This document shows, piece by piece, positions 1 through 12,492 of a stretch of 64,000 nt of DNA. The notes beneath the pieces were generated by a model that was not told where the DNA came from, ran no database searches, and saw only the letters and a list, made by a program, of their open reading frames with translations. Source of the stretch: Ailurus styani (Eukaryota; Chordata; Mammalia; Carnivora; Ailuridae); the NCBI GenBank assembly GCA_002007465.1, contig LNAC01000764.1:248001-312000 (forward strand), given 5' to 3'. Within the stretch, counting starts at the first letter, position 1. Each line of letters begins with the position of its first letter. Made by a program: the position numbers and the translations under genes.

Positions 1-227
1 TCTGATGGCTGTGTTCCAGTCTTACTCCTGTTTCCAGACAAAGATATAGTAGCAACTCTTTCTTGTTTCCCAGGTCCACTTTAGTTCCTCAGATAATAAA
101 CACCTTTCTTCGTGTCTCCTTATTCTTAGTAGTCATGAGGGAAATCTGTTTTATTAAGTCTTTAGAACTGTCTTAGCTCAATTCACCCTTAATAGAAGGG
201 TAAAGACCATGCAGTCATTGTTATAAT

Positions 228-376
228 AGCTACTGTTTATTTAGTGCTTATGTGCAAACCAACCACTGTGATAAGTGCTTGGCATACATTATCTTCAATC
301 CTTACAACTTGCCCAGGTAGATATTAGTATTCTCACTTCAAAGATAAAGAAACCAAGGCTCAGAGTAAGTACATAT
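228..376 (-). mobile_element. MIR-type ancient SINE fragment
   Basis: The plus strand carries the reverse complement of the MIR body: gtgcttatgtgc, aagtgcttggcatacattatctt, caatccttacaactt and aagaaaccaaggctcagag in the right order. It is divergent and has no target duplication, as expected for a Mesozoic element. Confidence 0.7.
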
Positions 377-2102
377 ATTGTCCACTATTGTAGCTGCTAC
401 AACAATGGGGAAGACAGAATTGGAACATACTTTTTGTTGGAGGACTCTAGTATCTGAATCCTCCCACCATCCACTAGACACTATGTCCCTGTAAATACAA
501 TACCCAGTTGTCCAAGCCAAGAATTGTATCCTGATACTCTAAGTTGAAGAGGAGAAATCAATCACTTAGCTACCCACGTTGCCTCTTTCATCTCTAGGCC
601 TTCAGGAGAAATTGTCTTTTCCTCACTCTGAGATCTTTAATGCCTACTCAGCAGTTTTCAAACAAAGCCAAAATCTCACTTTCTTTGGTGGCTTTCATTT
701 TTGCAGTTCATGGTATAGAAGGTGTCTGCTGGGGTAAGGATGTTTAATTTTTAGAATCTCGGGAAGTAGTGGATTTCTTTTAACACATTTCAAGGTCAAG
801 AGAATAGCATGGACAAAACTAAAAACTTCCCAATGGAAGTACCATGACAAGTTCAGGCTAAATAGGAGTAGGGATAACTGGAGTCAGAGGGGAGGGGCAT
901 TGGATGGAAAGATTGGCAACTGCAAATATTATTCAATATAAATGTATTTTATTTGGAAGTGAATTGTATAGATTATTTTATTCCTCAAGTTGGAAAAGAT
1001 AATTGACTGCACTACAATCTGGAAATGATCAGTTCTCCTCTCTAACATTCATACTGCATTCAGAGATTGTTTGTTTGTTCCATGCCTCTGGGACCATGAG
1101 TTCCTACCATGCACAAAGTAAATGTAAACAATATGCATGTACAGTGCTGAAGGGAAACAAAAGAGAAGCCTCTTAAAAGTGATCTTGGCATCAGACGTGT
1201 TTTTGCCTATGCTAAATGCTTCTCAAATTGATTATTATAAATAACAAAAAAAGTCCTGAGAAATAGTTTACTTATAATTGACTATGACAGAGAAACACTG
1301 ACCCTATAAATTAAAATAATTTTCCTTATGTGTCTTTTTTAAATGACTTCCAAGGAAATAGCCTTTTACCAAATACAGTTCCAACTATAATTTGACTAGA
1401 TAATTCCAATATTCTGTTTGATACACACCAGAAGGTGAGAGAGGAGAACTTTGGGAAACTATCCAATATTTTTGTGAAAAAAATCTTTTAATGAATACAA
1501 AGAATCGTGAAATGTTAATACAACAGGACAGCTCTAAAGCCTCAAAATAGAAGTTTATTTTGAACACAGTTTTATATATCCACAATTTTCAAATTTCCTT
1601 TTTTTAGCACATAATTGTTTTCCTAATTAACTAATTAGACACTTTAGCAGCCTTAAAAACTACGCAGGTTAACTACATAACTGTTTAATGGTTGCTGTTC
1701 CTGAAAAAAATGGTGTTAATAAGGGTTGAGTTCTTCAAACATGTTTTCCATTTTTCCCTAAGAATACAGTTCTGTGTTAGGTAGTGCTTTATTATAAATG
1801 TTAAGGGTGGGTGGAGTGGGAACAGATCCCAAGTTGCTACTTTGAAATCTAGAATTTCATAGATGGCAGTATAGTATTTTCATATAATTGTATCTCAGCT
1901 AATAAGAACCCATTTACTAACTGTGGTTGACCACATGGTATCTTGGGGACAAAGGCAGGTGTGTCCTGGAACTATTTCTGGATGAGTTCGCCCATGCAGC
2001 ACTATTACCGGTCTTGTGGTAGGGAGGCCAGCTTGGCTACATCATAGATGAAAAAAGGAAGGTTAAGGCAGAAAGATCGTCTTGCTCTACAGAGATTTAG
2101 GG
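377..2102. other. Unique intronic DNA, nothing recognised
   Basis: AT-rich sequence without a recognisable repeat, long frame or RNA gene. The segment at about 1930-2100 is less AT-rich and reads somewhat like an old transcript-derived fragment, but I could not match it to a gene. Confidence 0.4.
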
Positions 2103-2270
2103 TTCACCTACCTTTCATATTCATTCACTCATTCATTCATTCATCAAAGTAATGTATTAAGCCCATAATACATGCCAGAAAAAGAGCTAGGCATTGTATG
2201 AGCCTGCCCTTCAGAAATCGAGCAATCTAGTATAGCAGGCAGAGAAACAAATAGCAAATTATAATACCCT
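2103..2270 (-). mobile_element. L2 3'-end fragment with a short CATT tract
   Basis: A cattcactcattcattcattc run is followed by a degraded 'tattaagc...catgccag...gagctaggcattgt' sequence. This is the reverse complement of the L2 3' end, whose tail is (ATTC)n-like. Further L2-like matches (cagagaaacaaatag) continue to about 2270. Confidence 0.55.
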
Positions 2271-4035
2271 GTGATATATATTCTTTCAGATTTGAGTGCA
2301 GAACTCTGGGTTGGGGGTGGGGTGCTTGCTGTAGGGAGATGAGTTCCCATGAAGCATGGGGAGGGCTTCTGAGGAGAGGTGACCTCTGCACCACAGTGAC
2401 CAGGAGTTAGCCAAGTAGAGGTGGGAAGAGGGGAGAAGGGAAATGACAGTTCTGCAGATAAACTTGTGAGATACTGAAGGATAGCCATTGAGGCTCTTGA
2501 CTGGCTTTGTCCCCACAGCTATTCCTACCTTCCTACTGCCTCACACACATGGATTTAGCCCCTGGCTGTTTCTCTCCACCTCTCCTGATAAAATCAAAAT
2601 TGCTCAAACAATGGCTGCTAAGCCCCCAAAACAATTCCTCGCTCTTCCTGATAAAGCCTATCAACACTTACAACCTTTGTCCAACTTCTTAAGCCCAGGT
2701 ATTCTAGAATAAAATAGAAGCTCAAGCTAATGGTACTCTGCTTGATTCCCTCCACCCCCTCCCTGTACCTTTCCCTCTACAACCAGAGAATAGCACAGAG
2801 GCAGAAGCAGGAATTCCATTTGGGTAACTGCAAGAAGTTGTGTGGCTGAGTCAGAAACTGGGAGGTGAGGATAAGAGTGGTGAAAGATAGGGAATTTGAG
2901 GTAATCGAGAAACAGATGGATAATGGTACACCTTGAAAGCCATCTTTAGGATTTGGGACTTTGTACTGAGGCCCATGGATCCATTAAAGGGATCCATTCA
3001 GGATCCAGTGAAACAAGAAGCAAGTGACATGGAATTGAGACATGGAACATGTATGATTCTGACAGTGGAGTATAAAGGAAGAAAAAATGGCAACAGGGAG
3101 ATACTTGGGAGGTAACTGCAGTTTTTGAGGTGAGAGAAGAAAGTATCTTGCCATTGGTCTTTCACCATTTGTTTGGTGAGGATTCCACTAGGGACACTGG
3201 CCAAGGCCTGATTGCAGCTAGTTAGCGGGAATCCCACCCTCTCTCCTTTAACTATATAAAGGAGGCAGAGGCCCTTAGAATCATTAGCACAGTGCATAGC
3301 ACATGGTTGGTGTTGGGTAAACATTCATGGCCTTGAACTGAAATATTTTAGAAGCTACTAAGCCCTCAGGCTTTTCTAAGTGAAGGGCAGTATGAGAATA
3401 TACTGTCCTCAAAACCTGAAGAAAACCTGTATTGTTTTCACATCCTCTGGCATGATTAATTTAAAAAAATTACAATAGAAGCAAAAGTTTTCAAATGAAC
3501 ATTTAAAGCGTTTCTATAGTTTGCAATCCTAGTTTATGGATTTCTTTTTTTAATTTATTAAGAGATGCTTTAAAAAATACCCACATTTTTCAACTGTGCC
3601 ACCATCTGGGCAAACAATGTAAATATTTACAAGCAAAATCTTAGGGTAAAGATTGATGTTCTGCAGTGTATGTTGAAACCTGATAGTATTGCCTTTCAGA
3701 ATTGCCCGTGGTTTCCCTCTATTGTGCTCCTTTACAAAGCCTTTGAACCAGCATGTAACACACTCCGGGAACATTAGCAGATGCTAAAATATTTTATTAG
3801 CTGATTTATTATGCTATTGAGGTCCATTCCTTGAAAAATGGGGAGAGAAATCCAGACACAACAGAAGTTAGAAAAATCAGAAATCAACCTTTGGAACAAT
3901 GGTAGCAAGTAACTTTTTTTCTCTTTGTTAACATACCAACATAATTCGGAACAGACCAATGTCTCTGTGAATGCTTATAGCTTCTTCTTCTTCTTCGTTT
4001 TTTTTTCCAGTGACAGAAGGTTTAGGAAAAGTGCC
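2271..4035. other. Mostly unique DNA with a possible ancient repeat at 2890-3140
   Basis: The words ccttgaaagccatc, ggactttgtactgag and gcaagtgacatgga near 2930-3030 resemble an old interspersed mammalian repeat, but I cannot name the family. The rest shows no feature I can support. The short frames at 2144-2712 overlap each other on both strands and look random. Confidence 0.3.
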
Positions 4036-4098
4036 AAAATGGAAAGGAAAAGGAAAGGAAAAGCAAAAGGGAATGGAAAAGAAAAGGAAAGGAAAGAC
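4036..4098 (+). repeat. Imperfect (GGAAA)n purine tract
   Basis: About 60 bases of nearly pure purine on the plus strand built from ggaaa/ggaaaa units with a few interruptions (caaaagg, aatgg). The open frame here is only the repeat translated. Confidence 0.85.
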
Positions 4099-5159
4099 CT
4101 CACAAAATTTCCTCATCTGATGGCTGGAAGTGGTATCCATCCCTTCAGATAATCCATATTCTTTCTCTGGGTCTCATTTTGAGATACAAATAGTCTGGGA
4201 AAAGTAAATGGAAGTAAGTCATTTCCAATTTCTTGTGAATGTGCTTCTAATGTGTCATCATTAGAATAGGCAGACTAAAGCCTAAGGAAGAAATTGAGTC
4301 TTGGAAGAGGTTGGAGAGCTTGTAGGGTGATCAGAAAGCCATGCTCAGCCTCTCTTCCTTGAAATTCTGCAGCCAAGGAAGACTAATCAATTACATTGGC
4401 TTTAAAGTTTTCCACAGGTTCTGCCATGTTACTAAAAGAACATCACAGTATGACTGCTAATTCATGTAATGATTTTCATCTACAATATACAAAGTGTAAC
4501 ACGAATTAATAACTAGGATGAACTCAAACTACTGACCTTTTTAGAATCCTACCAGATCATGAATCATCAAATAACTGATTGAAAATAGTCCACATTCTGG
4601 CTCTTCTTAAAATACTGAGTTTTATTTTGAATTTACTGCTCTTCAAAAAGCCACCTTCTATTAATATTCACAAAGCAAAGAGGCATAATCAAAGGAAATA
4701 GGAAGACAGAAACATCTTGTCAACCAGACTGACCCAAACATGATTTTGTTCTGCAAATGATGAATTTCGAGATACCTTTTCTTTTTTGGAAGTCAAATCA
4801 ATTGCTTATAAGTCTCTGCCATTTAAAAAGTCATGATGGGCAGTTTATGCTACTTGTTAATACTAAAGCAATTGTTGACAATTGTTCCGGATTTCAACGT
4901 CTAATTAAAGCTAAGTGGTTGGATTTGCATACAATAAACAATAGAAGCGACTTGCATCACCAGTCCCACAGGCATAATCAGCTTCACAATATAATATCAT
5001 TAAAACTTGCATGATAATTATAGCTAATTGTTCCATGCAAATAAAAGCCATTTCATTCAGAAGATAGACTTTCTTCCAACAGCTTAAGTACTGCTGTTCA
5101 TCTAGAAAGACTCAAGATGTTTAAGGCACTATAAAAGAAAAATCATTGAGGAAATCTGT

Positions 5160-5226
5160 GATTTGTCTCCTAAGTTACAAAAAATTAATTAACTAATTAT
5201 TTAATTAATAAAATAAAATAAAACCA
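5160..5226. repeat. AT-rich low-complexity tract
   Basis: Runs of ttaattaa, attaatt and aaataaaataaaa with almost no G or C. It could be an old A-tail remnant, but no flanking retroposon is recognisable. Confidence 0.7.
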
Positions 5227-5685
5227 GTCTAGGATTCTTACTGAAAGTATTCAGCTCCTCAGTCAAAGAAAGCCAATTAGACTTAACTTATTAATTTTAC
5301 TTGGCAGCAGAATGTGAAGTTGCCCAATTAGAAATGAATAAAACTAGTATTCATCAGTTTAGTTAAACAAATATTATTAATATCATTAAACCTTAAAGAG
5401 GCCCTTTTGAAAGTTTCCGTAATTAATTCTGGAAGGACACATGAACAAAAATATCACATGTTTGATGTGAACGTTAACCTGACCTTCTCCAAAATTAGTG
5501 CTAAATACTATAAATCCAATGACTAACTGTCCGAATGAAAAAAAAAGGCCAAAATAGAAGCCATGTATAAATGGATTACTAGAGCAGTACTTTGTTTATT
5601 TTGGATTTAGAGCTTTCCTGATTTGATTCTGCCTTAAACTGAACCTGGAATTTTTTTAGCAGGTATTATCAGTGGGTATTATTTT

Positions 5686-6141
5686 TAAAAAATCTTTGTT
5701 ATTGAAGTATAGTTGACATACAATTGTTACATTAGTTTGAGGTGTATGACACAGTGGTTCAATAATTCTATGCACTGTGTTATCCTCATCCCAAGTATAG
5801 CTACTATCTGTCACCATACACTATTACAATACCATTAGCAATATTCCCTAGGCTGTACTTTTCACCCCTGTTACTCAACCATAACTGGAAGACTGTACCT
5901 CCCACTCTCCTTCACCCATTTTTGCCCATTCCTTCTCAGCACTTGTTCCCTACCCGTCCCCTTGACAGCAACCACTAGTTTGTTCTCTGTATTTATCGGT
6001 CTGTTTCTGCTTTTTTGTTTGATCATTTATTTGGTCTTTTTAGATTCCACATATAAGTAAAATCATGTGGTATCTGTCTTACTCTAGCTAGCTAATTTCA
6101 TTTAGCATAATACCCTCTAGGTCCATCCACATTGTCACAAT
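5686..6141 (-). mobile_element. L1 3'-end fragment, antisense
   Basis: The plus strand is the reverse complement of a mammalian L1 3' region: ttattgaagtatagttgac, ctgtcaccataca, caaccactagtttgttctctgta, attccacatataagtaaaatcatgtgg, and cataataccctctaggtccatcca at the ORF2 end. The 3' untranslated part is included and the 5' part is missing. On the MACROD2 sense strand it lies in sense orientation. Confidence 0.9.
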
Positions 6142-6416
6142 CATGCAGCTCATACAGAAAGGCCAAGAGATTGTGGTGCAGTCATATTTTATCTACTCCT
6201 TGGAAATAATAATAAAAAGACTGAATAATGCCACAGCTCACAGTTTATTACCCACTGGGAAAGCTCAGCTAGTTAAAAGAGTTTTTAAATTAATAAATAT
6301 TTATGCACGTGACTTGTTTCTTAAAAGGAAAATTAATATCAAAGAGGAAAAATGAAGTTAAGTAAACAATGTATTTTTTAACAGCAGAAAGAATCAATAG
6401 GTATTTCAGGGGAGAT

Positions 6417-6465
6417 TTCATTCCATTCCATTCCATTTTGCTACATTCTGTTCTATTCTGTTCCC
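6417..6465 (+). repeat. Degenerate (CATTC)n pentamer tract
   Basis: Perfect cattc units at 6420-6437 decay into ctacattctgttctattctgttcc. This is a short pentanucleotide microsatellite of the same sequence type as the simple satellite unit TTCCA. Confidence 0.75.
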
Positions 6466-7978
6466 TGCCTGCGGCCTAAGAAAAAAACAAAGCAAAACAA
6501 AACTAGATGCTGCTTCTTTTGGATGTATCGAGCTCAGCTAGAGACATAAATTGTGATATCTCCTATATTTCATTCCGTGTCTGGGGTAAGAGAAGAAAGA
6601 TACAGAAGAGACAAAAAGGAGGAGAGGGAAAAGATCCATGGGGGGAAGAAGGGGAATTTCAGAAGTATGGCTAATAATCAGAGGCTCTGCTCAGTGTTAG
6701 CATCTGATTGGATCCCAATCTTCTCTGTCTTCACTGTCTTCTGCTTTCACTGTCCTTAGCATTTTCTTCCAAAATAGTTTCAATGTTCTGACATATGAGT
6801 TTATGGCTTTAAAAACAACCAATTTATAACTCACGGCCAGCACATGGATGATTTGTTTTTCTGACTTTTTAAAAACCACCACCACGACAAATACAATCAA
6901 ATATCAAGTAAATATCTCTGAAACATTGGTCCCTAGTCATAGTAGTCATCTGTCATAATAGTAATAGAAAACTGCTCATGAAATGGCACTTGGAATTCAC
7001 CTATTTTGCCCTTCCTTTTACGTATCACCATCCCTTCAGCCCCCACAAGACTTTGTCTCACTGGAAATTTTCTGTTAATATAGGAGCATTACCTCAGACA
7101 TCTTCAGTCCTTAACTTTCCTCCACTTGGAATCCCCCTATCCTTCCTTTCTCCTACATTCCATTGTTTCTGAATTTTTGTATTAATAAAGTAAGATTCAA
7201 GACTTGAAAATAAATAAAAAATAATAGTATAATGTCACCCAGGGGTAAAGGTCCTCCCAAGAATTATCTAGGGGGAACACACTTTGTTCAACTGATTACT
7301 ATTGAAAGATCCCAATTATAGCGAGGCTACCCACTATTTTGTAGATTTTTATTCAGGAAAGATGAAAAGAATATATATTCAGGAAAAGTAATAATTTCAA
7401 AAGATATGCTTTATCATTGCCCTGTAGGAAATTAACTAGTTTTATACCTAACCTAGGAATGTTGCCTTAATATTCCTTTATTAAATCGCCTATACATATG
7501 TAGCTCCTCAAATGCTTTCTGAATTGGTTCTATCATCTTGCTGGTTCTCTTAGTGAGTTGAACCAAATCTTTGATACTTTTCTGTTTGTGAAAAACCACA
7601 GTTTTAATGTTTTGAAAATTATACTTCAGCAGTAATCAAATTTTTTACATACTCCTATTACTTATCATATTGTTTAATAACTGGTTTTACTTTTCAATCA
7701 TACCATGAAGCTTCCAGAATCACAGACTTTTATTTCTATATATACAGCACCAAGCATGGGTTCCTGAAACTTAATAGGTACTCAGTAAATGCTGTTTATA
7801 TGTTGCTGAACTTAATTCCATGACTGTACTCATAAATCAATGGAGCATAATAACTTATATTTGGCCTCGGAGACTTAATATTTGTCCCTCCTTAGTTTGG
7901 CATCTATGTCCCTAAATTTGATGTTTTGTTTTATTTCATGCTACCTGATATGAAATGGATCCTAACCTGCCATCCATA

Positions 7979-8005
7979 TATGTGTGTGTGTGTGTGTGTG
8001 TGTGT
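7979..8005 (+). repeat. (TG)n dinucleotide microsatellite
   Basis: A pure run of about thirteen TG units starts after ccatata and ends at tatacacatag. It sits about 30 bases upstream of the L1 insertion at 8038 and is separate from it. Confidence 0.95.
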
Positions 8006-8037
8006 ATACACATAGCTCCTAAGAAAGATTCAAATGT

Positions 8038-8449
8038 ACTATGCAGCCATCAAAAGAAACGAAATCTTGCCATTTGCAATGACGTGGATGGAACTAGAGG
8101 TTATTATGCTGCGTGAAATAAGTCAATCAGAGAAAGACAATTTTAATGTGATCTCTCTGATATGAGGAACTTGAGGGGCAGGATGGGGGGTCATGGGGGG
8201 TAGGGAGGGAAAAATAATGAAACAAGATGGGATCAGGAAGGAGACAAACCATAAGAGACTCTTAATCTCACGAAACAAACTGAGGGTTACTGGGGGGTGA
8301 GAGGGTAGGGATAGGGTGGATGGGTTATGGACATTGGGGAAGGTTTATGCTATGGTGAGTGCTATGAAAGGTGTAAGCCTGATGATTCACAGACCTGTAC
8401 TCCTGGGGCAAATAATAAAAAAAAAAATTATAAAATAAAAAAAGGAAAT
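8038..8449 (+). mobile_element. 5'-truncated carnivore L1 with target duplication
   Basis: This starts within the end of ORF2 (atgcagccatcaaaagaaac, ttgccatttgcaatgacgtgg, gaaataagtcaatcagagaaag). It runs through the carnivore-type L1 3' region (gagacaaaccataagagactc, aaacaaactgagggttac, gattcacagacctgtactcc) to an A-rich tail. The 10-base sequence attcaaatgt occurs at 8028-8037 and again at 8450-8459, which fits a target-site duplication from one retrotransposition event. It is far too short to be active. Confidence 0.92.
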
Positions 8450-8499
8450 ATTCAAATGTGTAAGCAGATTTTCTTTTTGTCCCCTATATTTAATAAAAG

Positions 8500-8606
8500 A
8501 TATATATATATGTATATATATACACATATATATGCACACATTTATATATGTGTGTGTGTATATATATATAATGTGTATATATATTATATTATATATCTTA
8601 TATATT
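8500..8606. repeat. (TA)n/(TG)n mixed dinucleotide tract
   Basis: Alternating purine-pyrimidine DNA: a tatata run, then tatgcacacat, tgtgtgtgta, more tatata and attatatt. Length variation is likely. It adjoins the inverted repeat at 8607. Confidence 0.9.
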
Positions 8607-8656
8607 CTATTCTTGACTAGGATATTAACATATTAACATATCCTAGTCAAGAATAG
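8607..8656. repeat. Perfect 18-bp inverted repeat, 14-base loop
   Basis: The left arm (8607-8624, ctattcttgactaggata) is exactly complementary to the right arm (8639-8656). The 14-base spacer is itself built from two ttaaca units. Not part of any repeat I recognise. Confidence 0.95.
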
Positions 8657-8852
8657 GAAAATTAGCTAAGAGAAAGGAAAGAGGCCACATTGTCATCTAT
8701 AGTATGATTTCCACAGATCTGTTGATTTAGCAATAAAATTTGAACTTGCTTCTTCATGTATAAAGCTAGTAAAGAACTTTTTTCCCCCTGAAAATTGGCT
8801 TCTTTTCTGGGCCAAATGCCAACAAATTATAGTACTGAATATGTGACTGAAA

Positions 8853-8880
8853 AATAAAAAAAAAGAAAGAAAGAAAGAAA
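8853..8880 (+). repeat. A-rich/(AAAG)n tract
   Basis: A short aaataaaaaaaaagaaagaaagaaag type run. No SINE body precedes it, so it is either an orphan tail or a simple repeat. Confidence 0.75.
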
Positions 8881-9074
8881 AGCAGACACTGACAGCAGTA
8901 ACCAAAACAGGCTTCAAATATTGTTAAGGAATTTCTGTCATTTCAAAATAAATTCAAGTCTACAATATCCATGTCGCTTCACTGAAAATTCCATGGTTAA
9001 TATGACTTCAAAAACCTTGTTTGATCAATTTCTATATCTTCTTACCAAACATAATTCTTAGAAAGGATTTCTGC

Positions 9075-9274
9075 GGGCGCCTGGGTGGCTCAGTGGGTTA
9101 AAGCCTCTGCCTTCGGCTGAGGTCATGATCTCAGGGTCCTGGGATTGAGGCCCGCATCGGGCTCTCTGCTCGGCAAAGAGCCTGCTTCCTCCTCTCTGCC
9201 TGCCTCTCTGCCTACTTGTGGTCTGATCTCTCTCTGTGTGTCAAATAAATAAATAAAATCTTAAAAAAAAAAAA
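9075..9274 (+). mobile_element. Can-SINE (SINEC), young, complete
   Basis: Full-length tRNA-derived SINE: head gggcgcctgggtggctcag, Pol III A box tggctcagtggg at 9086-9097, B-box-like gggattgaggccc near 9141, CT-rich middle, caaataaataaataaaatct tail and poly-A. The 15-base target duplication agaaaggatttctgc is perfect (9060-9074 and 9275-9289), indicating a recent insertion. Antisense to MACROD2. Confidence 0.97.
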
Positions 9275-9289
9275 AGAAAGGATTTCTGC

Positions 9290-11039
9290 TGGCCTGAATA
9301 TGTATTTTTTTTTCAGTTGGTCTAAATTACTATAAACAGCTAAAAGGTTAAGTAATGAGTCAAATTCATTTTTTTCCCAATTTGCCACTACACGGTTAGA
9401 ACCTTTAATCTTTTTTATTATTTCCTAATCACTGGACTGCAGAGGTAAAACAATATGCATTTTATTTTAGGTATTAATTATATACTTTAGGGTTGCTCAA
9501 TAAATTTACCTTCCATGCATTCAACACCAAAACCTAATGTCTCAGACTACTTACTTCAATAATGTAGCTTAAGGACTCTACAAGAACTTTTCAGAAAGTA
9601 TAGATAGAATTCCCAGACATTCTAAATTTCATAGTTAAAAAAAATCTGTCATCTGAACAGCATCACTTTATAAATTTTCAAACACAAAAGAAAAGGACAC
9701 TAAAAGCTATGAAAAACTCAATATAAACAAATAAAACATGAAGAAAGGTGAAAAAAAACCTACAAGCACTATTTTGTAGAATTATTAATTCACTTTCTAC
9801 TAGAACTTACACATCTACCATTCCAGTATAGTAACAGACACCTAATGGATGCTCACCTAGTCAACAATGTTGGTTACATGACATTAGGAAACCCTCCAGG
9901 AATTAAGCAAGAAAAAACTGGGTTTGTGCGTAAGCACAAAACACATGCACATGAGTCCATTTCTTAGGCTTCCACTTAGTTTCTGTCAACTTTCTGTTGA
10001 CTCACAATTCCAGCTTTCGTTTCTGGTTCCATAGCATATAGAAGTACCAAGTGATAGAGGCAAGAGAGAAACCAAACTAATGTATTCTCTCGTCCTTGTA
10101 CTACAACAACCTTGGGATCAAACATACTTGCCTATTTCAATTTTGGAACCAGGCAAAAATCACTTAGCTTCTTACTCCAGGAAATACAGGTTCTTGTAAA
10201 ATACAACTGTGAACCAACTGAAATAACTTACTTATTAATACCAACAGCTTAATCATCAAGGGTTACTTTAGATCTCTCATCTTGCTCTGCCCACCAGTCC
10301 AGAACTATTATGGCCTTAAAGTCTATCAAATGCCAGTCACTTTCTCTGTCTTATAAGATACCCCTTAAAATCACCCAGGTTCACACCATCACCCAGTTCA
10401 TATCCTACACTATAAATATTCTACCCAAATTTCCTCATTTTGAAACACTATCAAGATGGCGATTTGTCATTTTACAGTAAGTTTTAATAAGCCCAGTTTT
10501 GTTTGATCAACAGATTTTTCTGGGGGACTTTTGAAAGATTGACAGTACCAATAGGAACACTGACAAGAAGTAGCAAACATTGGGCCAGGAAACACCTAAA
10601 ACGTCACAAATCAAGCACAGGAATAAAAATGTGTAATAGTCCAGGTAAATAATATCCCTCTTTATTACAATAAACACTCAGAATATTCCTATTTTAAAAT
10701 ACAGGATAAAAACGAAGTTCATAATGATAAATGACTATGTCAATATAATCTTAAATCATGTTCAATATAATCTGTTTAAGAAGACAGGGAAATGTGTACT
10801 ACATTTTACAGAGAGTTCTTTCCAAATTAAGTATTATTTTAAAGCTTTGGCAAATACTTAAAGCTTTCTGGAAAACTAGACTGTCCAGGTAATATATTCA
10901 CAGAGGCTTCAATTAGTTGAGGTGCTCCCATATTGTGTTCATTCAGTTACCAGCTTCTGAATTGCTAAAGAATGCTATGCTTTGGCCTTAAATGGTTCAC
11001 AATTCAAGGAATTAATGCTTTGCAAATGGTAGGTTAAAT
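9290..11039. other. Unique DNA with a possible LTR-like segment at 10260-10550
   Basis: Around 10260-10550 there is a ctataaata TATA-like box, a ttaataagccc possible poly-A signal region and a pyrimidine-rich 5' part, an arrangement seen in solo LTRs. No TG...CA boundary or flanking duplication is clear, so I only flag it. The rest is AT-rich without a recognised feature. Confidence 0.3.
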
Positions 11040-11250
11040 CCACAGGCTTGATATTTGTAATCAAACAGAACTGAATTTTATCTCTAGCTCTGCAGTCTTC
11101 TAGATTTATGACCATCAGCAAATTATTTAACTACTTGGACCCTTAATTTCTTTGCCTGTTTAAAAAAAAAAAAAAGGTAACCAATCTCACAGAGCTACTG
11201 TGATGCTTATAATGTGAAGTAGTTAGCACCTGTTTGTTAGATGAATGAAG
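11040..11250 (+). mobile_element. MIR-type SINE fragment
   Basis: Follows the MIR order: tatctctagctctgcag, gaccatcagcaaattatttaact, ttaatttctttgcctgttt, an A-run, then gagctactgtgatgc and tagttagcacc. The A-run at 11161-11176 is a local expansion within the element. Confidence 0.65.
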
Positions 11251-11269
11251 GAACCAACTAATGTACATA

Positions 11270-11460
11270 TTAGCAGACATTAATGTAAGTATTTACATGT
11301 ATGAACTCTTAGATTTATGCTTGGGGAAAGAGCTGCTTATGTCCCTGCTCTCCAGATGAGAAGATTGTCTCAGAACATGACCCACCTTGATGAAGTGGCA
11401 CAGTCAGCAAATGGAGAGGTGAGATTCAAATCTAGTCAGTTTTCTCTATAGACACAGTCT
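11270..11460 (-). mobile_element. MIR-type SINE fragment, inverted
   Basis: Reverse-complement MIR words: ctccagatgagaagattg, cagtcagcaaatggagaggtgagattcaaatc. It is head to head with the MIR copy just upstream. Confidence 0.5.
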
Positions 11461-12492
11461 TCCCCACTGTGCTGCTAAGCAATAAATGATTCCAAAACTG
11501 AAGACAATGAACATTTCAAAAGATCACTTTGCATCTGAACACCCAGCAAGTTATTAATTATTTTGGCTGACACATCTTGATCTTCTCCTTTATAATGAAA
11601 AGTCCTGGAGATAGTTAACAGAATTTGCACCATTTACAAATTTTTTTGAACTGAAGGAGAAACTTAATCAAATATCTCTGAACCTAGGGAAATCTCACTC
11701 CTTTGTCTCACAAGGCATAGAGAGATAAGCCACATAACCAGGTTAAAACTGCACGTTGAAGGTTTCATAAAAAGGCCTCATTTCCTTGCAGGTGGAAAAG
11801 ACATTTTAAGATAAGTGTTCCTCCCTGTTGGAACTAACTGAATGGAAGCATGACGGAGAGGAAAACATTAAAGTCTTATAAGTTATATCAAGGAAAATTC
11901 ATCTGCAAGTGATACAAGGATAGAGGACAGAGTGATCTATAAAATTTGAAGATAAGGTTATTTTTGAAAATAAAATTACATAAAATGAACCCGGATAAAC
12001 AAAATCACCCCATGATAAAATAAAACAACCCACTTTAAGCTTTGCCTGGGTGGCTGAACAATTTGAGGTAATACTCTAATTTGAATGTAGTCCTTATTAT
12101 TTCTCTTTTTCCCCAATGGGAATAAAGATTGTGACATTCAGCATGGAGAAGCGACTCTGAAGAGTGAGACTGTATCAGTTTTCTGCAGTTGTCTACAGTT
12201 GTCTCAGGGGAAGAGATGTTCTCACCCATGGTCATGAGCATCCAGCCCAGGAGGGAGGCCCACGGTTATGGTGCAGGTGGTAGCTTCCACACTCATAACT
12301 AGAGAGGCTCATGTTCACTGTCTTACAAATGGTGTGAGCTGTTCCCATTGCAGTTAACTGTATAATTTAGCTTTGCACATAGATTGAACATAGGGAGATA
12401 ATACATTATTTTACAAACCTGAAGTTTCTGGGGCTCTTGTATACCCAAGTTTCTTATTCTATATCTACAAGTCAACTTTTTGGCCTATAGAC

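Noticed and set aside
2480..2712. Acceptor-like ccccacag followed by an open frame
   Set aside because: No matching donor with coding-like sequence, and the frame has no domain; the strand is opposite to MACROD2.
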